A stretch of DNA of 64,000 nt from CF-39 sp035651155 (GTDB lineage Bacteria > Chloroflexota > Limnocylindria > P2-11E): the NCBI GenBank assembly GCA_035651155.1, contig DASRGG010000012.1, positions 32,115-96,114 on the forward strand, read 5' to 3'. Below the pieces are notes generated by a model. That model was not told the DNA's origin, searched no databases, and saw only the letters and a list, made by a program, of their open reading frames with translations. Of the stretch, positions 23,622-32,104 are shown piece by piece. The position numbers were made by a program, and so were the translations under genes. Within the stretch, counting starts at the first letter, position 1. Each line of letters begins with the position of its first letter.

Positions 23622-24875
23622 TCACCGGCGCGGCCCATCCGACGACCGCGTCCGCGCGCGGCCCGGCCGCGGAAGCGCGTGGCGCGTGCGAAAGAGCTGC
23701 ACCGCGGCGAGCGCGACGTACAGCGTGCTGAAGGCGTAGAGCTCCAGCTCCGCCGCGCTGTTGGAGCGGACGATCGCGCGAAGCACTCCGCCCGCGACGA
23801 ATTGCGCGAGGAAGAGCCCGAGCAGCACCCCGGCCTGCCCGACGTCGAATGTCAGGCTCGCCAGCACGGCGACGCCGAAGACGCTCTGCGCCGCGGTGAG
23901 CAGGACCTCCGCCTGCTGCCGGGAGTCGAGCGGGAGCGCGGAGGGCGCCCCCGCGCCGATCGAGTACGAGACCGCGAGGCTGCCGACGAGCAGCGTCCAC
24001 TGGTTGATCTTCGCCGAGAGCAGGAGGGCGAACGCGACGGTCGCCCTGCCGCGGATCGCCAGCAGCGCGGCGACGATGAACTCCGGCGACTCGCTCGCGA
24101 GCGGCGCGAGCCATTGGACGAGCAGGAACTCGTCGATCCCGATCGCGCGTCCCGTCCGGACGAGCCCGTCCGCGAACGGCTCCGCGGCGAGCGCGATCAC
24201 GATCCCCGCGAACGCGAAGAGCGCGAGGACCACCGCGCGCCGGAAGGTCGTGCCGAGCGCGCCGATCGCGGCCGCCGGGCCGACGAGGTCGGGCTCCTCG
24301 CTGCCGCTGCGTGCGGCCCAGACGGCGTACGCGCCGAAGAGCGACGCGAGGAGCACGGTGTCGGCGAGCGAGATCGCGCCTCGGAACGGCAGCGTGACCG
24401 AGTAGAGCGTCGCGGCCGCGAGGAAGGCGACCGCGACCGCGCCGCCGCGATCGAGCGCGATGATCCGCCGGCGCGTCACGAGGAACACGATGATCGCGAC
24501 CGTGGACCAGCCGACGCCGAGCAGCAGGCGGTTCGAGCCGGTCATGTTCGCGGCCGCGTAGGGCGCGAACGCCGGATCCTGGCCGGCCTTCCACGCGAAG
24601 ACGATGTCGACGGCGTACTCGGGAAGCACGGCGATCAGCGCGACGACGATGAGCGAGAGCGCGCGCGGGACGTCGCGCTCCGCGGCCTCCGCCGCCCACG
24701 ACATCGCGAACGCCGCCGCGACGACGCTCGCGCCGAAGAACAGCGTGCCGAGCGGGACGGACGGTTCGACGAAGCCGGCGCGGGTGAGCGCCGCGGGCGA
24801 CGCCGCGAGCGCGACGAGGATGATGGGCGGGACCGCGTCGCGCGGGCTGCGGTGGCGGCGACCGTCGCGTGACAT
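23622..24875 (-). CDS. sodium/calcium exchanger (CaCA) family membrane protein
   Basis: Cation exchanger of the CaCA superfamily, 417 residues with about 11 hydrophobic segments. The two alpha repeats can be seen. The first is VVALIAVLPEYAVDIVFAW with an acidic residue in the span, followed by NMTGSNRLLLGVGW. The second is WLAPLASESPEFIVAALLA followed by LLSAKINQWTLLVGSL. The pattern (P-E, S-E-S-P-E, S-A-K-x-N) is that of these exchangers; the ion is not known. The start is ATG 24875 with GGAGG just upstream; the longer frame adds 27 unlikely residues. The C-terminus is basic. Confidence 0.8.
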   Translation of the reverse strand: MSRDGRRHRSPRDAVPPIILVALAASPAALTRAGFVEPSVPLGTLFFGASVVAAAFAMSWAAEAAERDVPRALSLIVVALIAVLPEYAVDIVFAWKAGQDPAFAPYAAANMTGSNRLLLGVGWSTVAIIVFLVTRRRIIALDRGGAVAVAFLAAATLYSVTLPFRGAISLADTVLLASLFGAYAVWAARSGSEEPDLVGPAAAIGALGTTFRRAVVLALFAFAGIVIALAAEPFADGLVRTGRAIGIDEFLLVQWLAPLASESPEFIVAALLAIRGRATVAFALLLSAKINQWTLLVGSLAVSYSIGAGAPSALPLDSRQQAEVLLTAAQSVFGVAVLASLTFDVGQAGVLLGLFLAQFVAGGVLRAIVRSNSAAELELYAFSTLYVALAAVQLFRTRHALPRPGRARTRSSDGPRR

Positions 24876-24990
24876 GCGACCTCCGAGCGTCAGCTCGAAG
24901 GTCTGGCTGGATCGGCCGGCGCCGATCGACGAGGCCACGGGCGCGCGCCCGAGCATGTTGACCTCGTCACGGTCCCGTCTGGACCGGCAG

Positions 24991-25302
24991 TTACTCCCCT
25001 TCGGAATCTGCCTCGGAGTCTAGGTCGTCCCAGCCCTCGGCGTTCTCGAGCTCCTCCGCATAGCGCTCGGGGTCCAGCCCGAGATCCTCGATGACGGCGA
25101 TGAGTCCGTTCCGCTGCTCCGGCGGCGTCGTGCGGATCCACGCGCGCATGACGTCGTCCACCTCGACGGCGCTCGCGCCGCGGTCCTGCGCGACGCTCTC
25201 GGCCTCGTCGCGAGCGGCCGTGCCCGCGAGCTCGCGGATGGTCTCGGGGACCATGCGGGCGAGCGCGGTGAGCAGGTTGTCGGCGCTGTCGGTCCACTCC
25301 AT
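24991..25302 (-). CDS. PCP-reductase-domain (light-independent protochlorophyllide reductase-like) small protein
   Basis: Small protein of 103 residues. The first 60 residues (MEWTDSADNLLTALARMVPETIRELAGTAARDEAESVAQDRGASAVEVDDVM) match the pattern of the PCP_red domain: W-x3-A-x2-L-x3-P at the start, A-E-x2-A-x4-G and a final V-x2-V helix. This domain is also found at the C-terminus of BchB, but here it stands alone with an acidic tail. There are no other pigment genes. It follows the acyl-CoA dehydrogenase by eight bases on the same strand. The function is unknown. Confidence 0.55.
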   Translation of the reverse strand: MEWTDSADNLLTALARMVPETIRELAGTAARDEAESVAQDRGASAVEVDDVMRAWIRTTPPEQRNGLIAVIEDLGLDPERYAEELENAEGWDDLDSEADSEGE

Positions 25303-25310
25303 GGAGTGGC

Positions 25311-26465
25311 TCAGCCTATCGCGTCGATGCCCGTCACGGCGCGGCCGATGATCAGCTTCTGGATCTGCGTCGTTCCCTCGTACAGACGGTTGACCCGCGC
25401 GTCGCGCCAGAGCCGCTCCACCGGGAACTCGTCGCTGAAGCCGTAGCCACCGTGGATCTGGATCGCGTTGTCGCAGGCGCGCTGCGCGATCTCCCCCGCG
25501 TACAGCTTGGCGATGCTCGTCTCGCGGGTGCTCGGCAGGCCCTTGTTCTTCAGGTGCCCCGCGCGCCACACGAGGAGCCGTGCGGCCTCGGTCTCGACGA
25601 CCATGTCCGCGATCAGCTCCTGCACGAGCTGGTGCGCCGCGATCGGCTTGCCGAACGACTTTCGCTGGAGCGCGTACGCGACCGACGCGTCGATCGCGGC
25701 CTGCGCCTGTCCCACCGCGCCCGCGGCGACCGAGTAGCGGCCGGAGTCGAGCGCGGACATCGCGATCTTGAAGCCCTCGCCGACCTGGCCGAGCCGCATG
25801 CTGTCGGGGACGCGCACGTGGTCGAGGATGAGCTCGCTCGAGTCCGACGAGCGCAGGCCGAGCTTCCCGTGCAATCCCGCGCTGCCGTACGGGCTCTTCT
25901 CGCGGTCGATGAGGAACGCGGTGATCCCCCGGTGCCCCTTCGACGGTTCCGCGTTGGCGAACACGAGCGCGAGCTTCGACACCGAGCCGTTCGAGATCCA
26001 CATCTTGCGGCCGTTGATGATCCAGTCGCCGCCGTCGCGCGTGGCGGTCGCCTGGAGCTTCGTGGCGTCGCTTCCCACGGCCGGCTCGGTGAGGCCGAAG
26101 CAGCCGATGATCTCGCCGCTGCAAAGCCGCGGCAGCCACGCGCGCTTCTGCTCCTCGGTGCCCCACGTGAGGATCGTCAGCTCGACGAGCGAGATCTGGA
26201 CGGAGAGCGTCGTGCGCACGGACGAGTCGGCGCGGCCGATCTCCTCGGTGATGATCGCGTGGGCGATGTAGTCGACGCCCATGCCGCCGTACTCCTCGGG
26301 CACGGGGCCGCCGAGGAACCCGATCGGCGCCATCTTCCTCAGGACCTCGTGCGGGAAGATCTCGCCGCGATCGCGCTCGCGCGCGCCCGGCGCGATCTCC
26401 TTGTCGGCGAAGTCGCGCGCGAGCTTGCGGATCTGCTCCTGTTCGGGTGTGAGGTCGAAATCCAC
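25311..26465 (-). CDS. acyl-CoA dehydrogenase
   Basis: FAD-dependent acyl-CoA dehydrogenase, 384 residues. It begins MDFDLTPEQEQIRKLARDFAD and has CFGLTEPAVGSDATKLQ, KMWISNGSVSKLALVFA and GEGFKIAMSALDSGRYSVAAGAVGQAQ. The catalytic glutamate is in RLYEGTTQIQKLIIGR. The Q-A-Q-A and SFGKPIAAHQLVQ segments resemble short-chain and glutaryl-type enzymes, but the substrate cannot be assigned. The GTG start at 26465 lies six bases after a TAGGCT box (minus), a leaderless promoter. It is the second ACAD in 7 kb. Confidence 0.92.
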   Translation of the reverse strand: MDFDLTPEQEQIRKLARDFADKEIAPGARERDRGEIFPHEVLRKMAPIGFLGGPVPEEYGGMGVDYIAHAIITEEIGRADSSVRTTLSVQISLVELTILTWGTEEQKRAWLPRLCSGEIIGCFGLTEPAVGSDATKLQATATRDGGDWIINGRKMWISNGSVSKLALVFANAEPSKGHRGITAFLIDREKSPYGSAGLHGKLGLRSSDSSELILDHVRVPDSMRLGQVGEGFKIAMSALDSGRYSVAAGAVGQAQAAIDASVAYALQRKSFGKPIAAHQLVQELIADMVVETEAARLLVWRAGHLKNKGLPSTRETSIAKLYAGEIAQRACDNAIQIHGGYGFSDEFPVERLWRDARVNRLYEGTTQIQKLIIGRAVTGIDAIG

Positions 26466-26471
26466 GGGTCG

Positions 26472-26477
26472 AGCCTA
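26472..26477 (-). promoter_or_regulatory. -10 box of leaderless promoter (acyl-CoA dehydrogenase)
   Basis: TAGGCT on the minus strand (26477 to 26472) lies six bases (CGACCC) before the GTG at 26465. Confidence 0.5.
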
Positions 26478-26580
26478 GCAACTCGATCATGTCAGCGTCG
26501 CGTCAGCGGCCGTTCGTGTGTTCGTCCGTGCCTCCACACCATGAGCCTGCGTGTCCGCGATCCGCCGGGGACGCGGCTCT

Positions 26581-27435
26581 TCACGACGGAGAAGTGGCTG
26601 CACCGCCCAGCCCGACGAGCTTGTCGACCAGCTCGGCGCTGAGATCCCCGGACATCACCTCTTCGACCGGCCCACGCAGCCGCATCGCGTAGCCGTCGCC
26701 GACGGTCACGTCGAGATCGCCGCCGGGCATGGTCACGACGACGTCGCGATCGACGAGGCGCGTGCGATGGCACGCCGCGACCGCCGCGCAGCTCGACGAC
26801 CCCGATGCCAGCGTGTAGCCCGCGCCGCGCTCCCAGATCTCGATCGCGACGTGCGAGCGCGACAGCACCTCGGCGAACTGCACGTTCGTCCTCGCGGGGA
26901 ACGCCCGATGCGCTTCGATGTGCGGACCGAGCGTGTGCGGATCGATCGTCGCGAGGTCGTCGACGATGACGACGCAATGCGGATTCCCGATGGAGAGGCT
27001 CGTCACCGCGAGCCGGCGTCCGAGCACCTCGATGGACTCCGTCGGGTGGAATGTCACCGTGCCCATCTCGGCGGTTACCTCCACCACGCGCCCCCCACGC
27101 ACGGCGCACTCGACGGCGACGCGCCCACCCGCGGTGTCGATGGTGAAGCGGTCGGACGAGGCGTATCCGTGCTCGCGCAGATACTTGGCGACGATGCGGA
27201 TGCCGTTCCCGCTCTTTTCGGCGTCGCTCCCGTCCGGATTGAAGATGCGCACGCCGAAGTCCCCGCCCTCCGCCGGCTGGACCAGCAGCACGCCGTCGGA
27301 GCCCACGCCGTAGTGGCGGTCGCAGATGAGACGTACCGCCTCGGGCGTGACCGGGAACGGGACGGTCGCCGGATCGATGACGATGTAGTCGTTGCCGAGG
27401 CCGTGTGACTTCACGTAGTGCACGAGCGCAATCAT
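26581..27435 (-). CDS. diaminopimelate epimerase homologue lacking both catalytic cysteines
   Basis: Protein of the DapF fold, 284 residues. It has HGLGNDYIVIDP at the N-terminus, RIFNPDGSDAEKSGNGIR in the middle, SIGNPHCVVIVDD and WERGAGYTLASGSSSCAAVAA. In DapF the two acid/base cysteines stand in (Q/M/K)CGNG and ACG(S/T)G. Here they are Ser75 and Ser211, and the active-site Glu of GAGET is Tyr207. A serine pair cannot work like the thiol/thiolate pair, so either the mechanism or the substrate differs. lysA lies next to it on the other strand, which still favours a lysine link. Its 5' end overlaps that of the divergent chromate-type transporter. Confidence 0.8.
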   Translation of the reverse strand: MIALVHYVKSHGLGNDYIVIDPATVPFPVTPEAVRLICDRHYGVGSDGVLLVQPAEGGDFGVRIFNPDGSDAEKSGNGIRIVAKYLREHGYASSDRFTIDTAGGRVAVECAVRGGRVVEVTAEMGTVTFHPTESIEVLGRRLAVTSLSIGNPHCVVIVDDLATIDPHTLGPHIEAHRAFPARTNVQFAEVLSRSHVAIEIWERGAGYTLASGSSSCAAVAACHRTRLVDRDVVVTMPGGDLDVTVGDGYAMRLRGPVEEVMSGDLSAELVDKLVGLGGAATSPS

Positions 27436-28559
27436 CGCCGCTCGAGGTGTTCCTCGTCGCGTTGAAGCTCGGCATCACTTCGTTCGGCGGCCCGGTCGCG
27501 CACCTCGGCTACTTCCGGCGCGAATACGTCGAACGGCGCCGTTGGATGGACGACCAGACGTACGCGGACATCGTCGCGCTCTTCCAGTTCGTTCCCGGCC
27601 CCGCATCGAGCGAGACGGGGATCGCGATCGGGCTCCTCCGCGCGGGCCCGCTCGGAGCGTTTGCCGCGTGGCTCGGGTTCACGCTGCCGTCGGCGATCCT
27701 CATGACCGCGTTCGCCGTCCTCCTGGAACGGCTGCCACCCGAGCGCTCCGTCGTGACACGGGCGCTGCAGCTCCTCGCGCTCGTAATCGTCTCGGTGGCG
27801 GTGTATCGGATGGCGCGGGCGCTCGCATGGGACCTGCGTCGCGGCGCGATCGCGCTCGCCGCGGCCGCCGCGGCGCTTCGGTTCGCGTCGGTCGATGCGT
27901 TCGCGCAGGTCTGGATCATCCTCATCGCGGGTGTCGCCGGTCATGTCCTGCTGGCCGCACCAGCGATCGCGGACCGTCCGCGTGCCGCCGTCCCGATCAG
28001 CCGCCGGGTCGCCGTGTTCTGCGCCGCGGCGTACGTGGCGCTCCTCGTCCTGCTCCCGATCGCGCGCCTCACGACGCTGAACGGTGAGGTGGCGCTCTTC
28101 GACTCCTTCTATCGTTCGGGTGCGCTCGTGTTCGGCGGCGGCCACGTCGTCCTGCCGCTGCTGCACGCCGAGGTCGTCCCGCCCGGATGGGTCACCGACG
28201 AGGAGTTCCTGGCCGGATACGGAGCGGCGCAGGCGGTGCCCGGCCCGCTGTTCACCTTCGCGGCGTACCTCGGCGCGCGCATCGCGCCGTATCCGGGAGC
28301 CGACGATCCGGCACCCTCGCTCGGCGGGGACCTCTTCGGCCCGTGGCCGCCGAACGGCATCGCCGGCGCGGCCATCGCGACGATCGCGATCTTCCTTCCC
28401 GCGTTCCTCCTCGTGTTCGCCGCGCTGCCCTCGTGGGGCGCGCTCCGCACACGGTCGTGGGCGCAAAGGGCGCTGCGCGGCGTGAACGCCTCGGTCGTCG
28501 GGCTGCTGCTCGCCGCGCTCATCACGCTCGCGAGGTCGGTCATAGCATCGCTTTTGTGA
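27405..28559 (+). CDS. chrA: chromate transporter (ChrA), two-domain form
   Basis: Transporter of the CHR family, 384 residues with two CHR domains. The first has KLGITSFGGPVAHLGYFRREYVERRRW and FVPGPASSETGIAIGLLRAGPLGA; the second has SGALVFGGGHVVLPLLHAEVV and AVPGPLFTFAAYLGA. The family includes chromate exporters, but many members are not tested. GTG 27405 is chosen because family members have the segment before LEVFLVALKLG. GTG 27447 is the alternative. With the first start the gene overlaps the 5' end of the divergent dapF homologue by 31 bases. It overlaps lysA by GTGA. Two split CHR pairs follow at 37.4 and 41.8 kb. Confidence 0.88.
   Translation: MTSRSARAQSSPLEVFLVALKLGITSFGGPVAHLGYFRREYVERRRWMDDQTYADIVALFQFVPGPASSETGIAIGLLRAGPLGAFAAWLGFTLPSAILMTAFAVLLERLPPERSVVTRALQLLALVIVSVAVYRMARALAWDLRRGAIALAAAAAALRFASVDAFAQVWIILIAGVAGHVLLAAPAIADRPRAAVPISRRVAVFCAAAYVALLVLLPIARLTTLNGEVALFDSFYRSGALVFGGGHVVLPLLHAEVVPPGWVTDEEFLAGYGAAQAVPGPLFTFAAYLGARIAPYPGADDPAPSLGGDLFGPWPPNGIAGAAIATIAIFLPAFLLVFAALPSWGALRTRSWAQRALRGVNASVVGLLLAALITLARSVIASLL
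28543..28548 (+). promoter_or_regulatory. -10 box of leaderless promoter (lysA)
   Basis: TAGCAT inside the end of chrA, seven bases before the lysA GTG at 28556. It gives lysA its own leaderless transcript besides readthrough from chrA. Confidence 0.45.
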
Positions 28560-29863
28560 CGTTCCCCGCCGACCTCTTCCCCGACACGACGCGCGTCACG
28601 CTCGAGAACCGGCTCGCCATCGGCGGACGCGATCTCGTCGCGCTCGCCGCCGAGCACGGCACGCCCCTCTACGTGTACGACGTGGCGACCGTCCTCGCGC
28701 GCGCCGGCGCCCTCCGCGAGGCGCTGCGCGCGAGCTATCCCGGGACCGCGACGGTCTGCTACGCGGCGAAGGCGTACATCGCGCCCTGGCTCCTCGCGCT
28801 CCTCGCGCAGGAGGGTCTCGGCCTCGACGTCGTTTCCGGGGGCGAGCTGCATGTCGCCGCGCGCGCCGGCTTCCCCCGCGAGCGCGTGTACCTGCACGGC
28901 AACTGCAAGACCGAGTCCGAGCTCGCGTACGCGCTCGACCAGCGCGTGGGACGGATCGTGATCGACAATCTCGACGAGATCGCCGCGCTCGGGCGGCTCG
29001 CGGACGAACGCGGCGTGCGGCAACCGGTCCTGCTGCGGCTCGGCCCGGGCGTGGACGTGCACACGCACGCGCACCTTACGACCGGCGCGCCCGACACGAA
29101 GTTCGGATTGGACATCGCGAGCGGCGCCGCGGAGACGGGCGTGCGCGCGATCCTCGCGCAGCCGTCGCTGGAGCTGCGCGGCTTCCACGCGCACATCGGC
29201 TCGCAGATCCGCGACACCGCGCCGTACCGCGCGGCGGTCGAGCGCGTCTTCGCGTTCGCGGCGGCGATGCGCGAGAAGACCGGGTTCGTGCTGCAGGAGG
29301 TGAGCCCGGGAGGCGGCTATCCGGTGCGTTACGTCCCGAGCGATCCCGCGATCGACGCGGTCGCCATGGTGCGCGAGGTCGCGGCGGCGGTCCTCGCGGC
29401 GTCGCAGAGGCACGGCCTCGATCAGCCGGAGCTCACGATCGAACCGGGCCGCGCGATCGTCGCGCCGGCCGGGATCGCGCTCTACCGCGTCGGCTCGGTG
29501 AAGCGCGGCGCGCGCACGTACGTTGCCGTCGACGGCGGGATGGCCGACAACATCCGTCCCGCGGCCTACGGCGCGGAGTACACCGCGACGCTCGCGAGCC
29601 GCGTGGAGGACGGCGGGCTCACCGACGTCGCGATCGCGGGGAGGTACTGCGAGACCGGCGACATCCTGATCCAGAAGGTGTCGCTGCCGCTGCCGCGCGT
29701 GGGCGACCTCGTCGCGATCCCGGTGGCGGGCGCCTATCACCTGGCGATGGCGAGCAACTACAACATGACCCCGCGACCCGCGGTCGTCGTCGTCGCAGAC
29801 GGCGCGGCGCGTCTGGTGCGCTCGCGCGAGACGTACGACGACCTCGTGGCCCGCGATGTCTAG
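28556..29863 (+). CDS. lysA: diaminopimelate decarboxylase
   Basis: PLP-dependent decarboxylase that makes lysine from meso-diaminopimelate, 435 residues. The PLP lysine is in VCYAAKAYIAPW, followed by DVVSGGELHVA, HGNCKTESEL, GFHAHIGSQI (PLP-facing) and EPGRAIVAPAG. The second-chain cysteine motif is YCETGDIL. The GTG start overlaps the chrA stop. Its substrate would normally come from DapF, and the only DapF homologue in view (26581-27435) lacks the catalytic cysteines. Confidence 0.94.
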   Translation: MTFPADLFPDTTRVTLENRLAIGGRDLVALAAEHGTPLYVYDVATVLARAGALREALRASYPGTATVCYAAKAYIAPWLLALLAQEGLGLDVVSGGELHVAARAGFPRERVYLHGNCKTESELAYALDQRVGRIVIDNLDEIAALGRLADERGVRQPVLLRLGPGVDVHTHAHLTTGAPDTKFGLDIASGAAETGVRAILAQPSLELRGFHAHIGSQIRDTAPYRAAVERVFAFAAAMREKTGFVLQEVSPGGGYPVRYVPSDPAIDAVAMVREVAAAVLAASQRHGLDQPELTIEPGRAIVAPAGIALYRVGSVKRGARTYVAVDGGMADNIRPAAYGAEYTATLASRVEDGGLTDVAIAGRYCETGDILIQKVSLPLPRVGDLVAIPVAGAYHLAMASNYNMTPRPAVVVVADGAARLVRSRETYDDLVARDV

Positions 29864-29896
29864 CCGCGCTCCGCTGTCGCGCGCGGGCGGCGCGTC

Positions 29897-30715
29897 GTGA
29901 GCATCCGCGCCGTCGTCTTCGACCTCGACAACACCCTGGTCATGGAGGACGAGTCCACGCTGCGCGCCGTCGAGGCGGCCGCGGGCGTCGCGCGCGATCG
30001 CGCCGGCGTCGACGCGGGCGCGCTCGCTCGCGCCGCGACGGAGACCGCCGAGCGGATCTGGAAGGCGTCTCCCGTGTTCGCGTACGCCGAGACCTTCGGC
30101 GTCTGGTGGGGCGAAGGCCTCTGGGGCGAGTTCGCCGGCGACGACGAAGCGATGCGCGCGATGCGCGCGTTCGTCCCCGGATTCCGGCGCGCGGTGTGGC
30201 GCGGCGCGCTCGCCGCGGTCGGGGCCTCCGACGAAGCCCTCGCCGGCGATCTCGAGCGCGCGTACGCCGCGGCGCGCCGCTCGCGCGAGACGATCGACCC
30301 CGACGCCGAGGTCGTGCTCGCCGCCCTGGCGCGCGACCATCGTCTCGGCCTGCTCACCAACGGCGCGGGCGACGTGCAGCGCGAGAAGCTCTCGCGCACG
30401 CCGTTCGCGCGCTCCTTCGCCGCGATCGTCGTCTCGGTCGAGGTCGGCGTGGGCAAGCCCGACCCGCGCATCTTCGAGATCGCGGCCGAGCGTCTCGGCG
30501 TCGCCCCGTCGGACGCCGTGTACGTCGGCGACTCCCTCGTGCGCGACGTCGCGGGCGCGCACGCCGCCCGCATGCGCGCGATCTGGATCGACCGCGGGCT
30601 GTGGGACGAGCCTGCCGACGCCGTCCCGGACGAGCGGATCGAGCGGCTCAGCGACCTTCCCGCCGCGCTCGACGCGCTGGCGCGGCGGCCCGCTTCTCCT
30701 CGAGCGACGCCCTGA
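29897..30715 (+). CDS. HAD superfamily hydrolase
   Basis: HAD-fold phosphatase, 272 residues. Motif I is FDLDNTLV (nucleophile and acid/base Asp, positions 9 and 11), motif II is LLTNGAGD, motif III is the Lys in VGKPDPRIFEIAAERL and motif IV is YVGDSLVRDVAGAHA. A large helical cap (about 20-150) puts it in subclass I. The substrate is not known. It starts at GTG 29897, 33 bases after lysA. Its last 68 bases overlap the end of the convergent hisIE gene, which is a long tail-to-tail overlap. Confidence 0.88.
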   Translation: MSIRAVVFDLDNTLVMEDESTLRAVEAAAGVARDRAGVDAGALARAATETAERIWKASPVFAYAETFGVWWGEGLWGEFAGDDEAMRAMRAFVPGFRRAVWRGALAAVGASDEALAGDLERAYAAARRSRETIDPDAEVVLAALARDHRLGLLTNGAGDVQREKLSRTPFARSFAAIVVSVEVGVGKPDPRIFEIAAERLGVAPSDAVYVGDSLVRDVAGAHAARMRAIWIDRGLWDEPADAVPDERIERLSDLPAALDALARRPASPRATP

Positions 30716-31334
30716 CCTCGTCCGGCGTCGCGCCGACCTCGGTCGCGAGCACGAGCATCACGTAGAGGAGGTCGGTCAGCTCGCTGATCGTGCGCGCGCG
30801 GCCCTCGCCGCGGAGCGCGGCCGCGGTCTCGCCCGCCTCTTCGACCAGCTTCGCCGCGATCGCGTCCGGACCAGCACGGAAGAGGTCCGCCGAGTACGAG
30901 CCCGGAGGCAGGTCGCGCTTGCGCTGCGCGAGCGTCGCCGCAAGCTCGGACAGGAATCGCCCGAGGTCCTTCTCGTTCACCGGGCCGAAGCAGGTCGCCT
31001 CTCCGGTGTGACACGCCGGACCCGCGGGGTGCGCCTTCACGAGCAGCGCGTCGGCGTCGCAGTCCGCGGCGATGTCGACGAGGTGCAGCACGTTGCCGCT
31101 GGTCTCGCCCTTCTTCCAGAGCTTCCCGCGCGAGCGGCTGTGGAAGTGGACCTCCCTCGTGCGGAGCGTGGCCGCGAGCGCCTCGCGGTCCATGTACGCG
31201 ACCATCAGCACCGCGCCGGTGGCGGCGTCCTGCACGATCGCGGGAACGAGGCCCTTCTCGTCGAACGCGATCTCGTCCGGTCTGGCCGGATCGGCGCGCG
31301 CGGCCGCGCCCGCCGCGTTCGTCGGCTCGCTCAC
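30648..31334 (-). CDS. hisIE: phosphoribosyl-AMP cyclohydrolase / phosphoribosyl-ATP pyrophosphatase (HisIE)
   Basis: Bifunctional histidine enzyme, 228 residues, doing steps 2 and 3. The HisI half has VAYMDREALAATLRTREVHFHSRSRGKLWKKGETSGN and the metal site DCDADALL and HTGEATCF. The HisE half has ELAATLAQRKRDLPPGSYSADLF and KLVEEAGETAAALRGEG, followed by the helix SELTDLLYVMLVLA. The start is GTG 31334, overlapping the hisF stop. The last 20 residues are Arg/Ala-rich and lie in the 68-base overlap with the HAD gene. Confidence 0.94.
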   Translation of the reverse strand: MSEPTNAAGAAARADPARPDEIAFDEKGLVPAIVQDAATGAVLMVAYMDREALAATLRTREVHFHSRSRGKLWKKGETSGNVLHLVDIAADCDADALLVKAHPAGPACHTGEATCFGPVNEKDLGRFLSELAATLAQRKRDLPPGSYSADLFRAGPDAIAAKLVEEAGETAAALRGEGRARTISELTDLLYVMLVLATEVGATPDEVRASLEEKRAAAPARRARREGR

Positions 31335-32104
31335 GCCGCCTCCGCGCTCGGCCGGATCTCGATGCCGCGAGCCGCGAGCGCCGCCTTCAGGTCGGCGACG
31401 ACGACCTCGCCGGAGTGGAAGATCGAGGCCGCGAGTCCCGCGTCCGCGCCGGTACGCGCGAAGAGCTCGACGAAGTGCTGGATCGTGCCGGCGCCGCCCG
31501 AGGCGATGACGGGCACGTTCACCGCCGCGGCGATCCGCGACGTGAGCTCCAGCTCGAAGCCGTCGCGCGTGCCGTCGCGGTCCATCGAGGTCAGGAGGAT
31601 CTCCCCGGCGCCGCGGCTCACGCCGCGCCGCGCCCACTCGATCGCGTCGATGCCGGTCGGCGTGCGGCCGCCCTCGACGTACACCTCGTACGAGCCGTCC
31701 TCGCGCCGCTGCGCGTCGATCGCGAGCACCGCGGCCTGCGCGCCCGCGCGCGAGGCGATCTCGCCGAGGAGCTCGGGCCTGCGCACCGCGGCCGTGTTCA
31801 CCGCGACCTTGTCCGCGCCGGCGCGGAGGATCGCGGCCGCGACGTCCGCCGACGCGATGCCGCCGCCCACGCAGAACGGGATCGTCAGGACCTCGGCCAC
31901 ACGCTTCGCGAGGTCGATCACCGTCCTGCGCCGCTCGTGCGAGGCGGTGATGTCGAGGAACACGAGCTCATCCGCGCCCTCGCGGTCGTAGCGGCGCGCG
32001 AGCGTGACCGGATCGCCGGCGTCGCGGAGGTCCACGAATCGCGTCCCCTTCACGACGCGGCCGTCCTTGACGTCGAGGCAGGGGACGATGCGCTTCGCCA
32101 GCAT
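31331..32104 (-). CDS. hisF: imidazole glycerol phosphate synthase, cyclase subunit
   Basis: TIM-barrel cyclase that makes imidazole glycerol phosphate and AICAR with ammonia from HisH; 257 residues. It starts MLAKRIVPCLDVKDGRVVKGTRFVDLRDAGDP, with the first catalytic Asp in CLDVKDGRVVKG and the second in LLTSMDRDGTRDGFE. Phosphate sites are VGGGI and ASGGAG. The start ATG 32104 overlaps the hisH stop (ATGA). The overlap with hisIE is also four bases. hisA, usually between hisH and hisF, is absent. Confidence 0.97.
   Translation of the reverse strand: MLAKRIVPCLDVKDGRVVKGTRFVDLRDAGDPVTLARRYDREGADELVFLDITASHERRRTVIDLAKRVAEVLTIPFCVGGGIASADVAAAILRAGADKVAVNTAAVRRPELLGEIASRAGAQAAVLAIDAQRREDGSYEVYVEGGRTPTGIDAIEWARRGVSRGAGEILLTSMDRDGTRDGFELELTSRIAAAVNVPVIASGGAGTIQHFVELFARTGADAGLAASIFHSGEVVVADLKAALAARGIEIRPSAEAA

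Noticed and set aside
24991..25302. Evidence for phototrophy from the PCP_red-like domain
   Set aside because: The domain stands alone without other bacteriochlorophyll genes and occurs in non-phototrophs.
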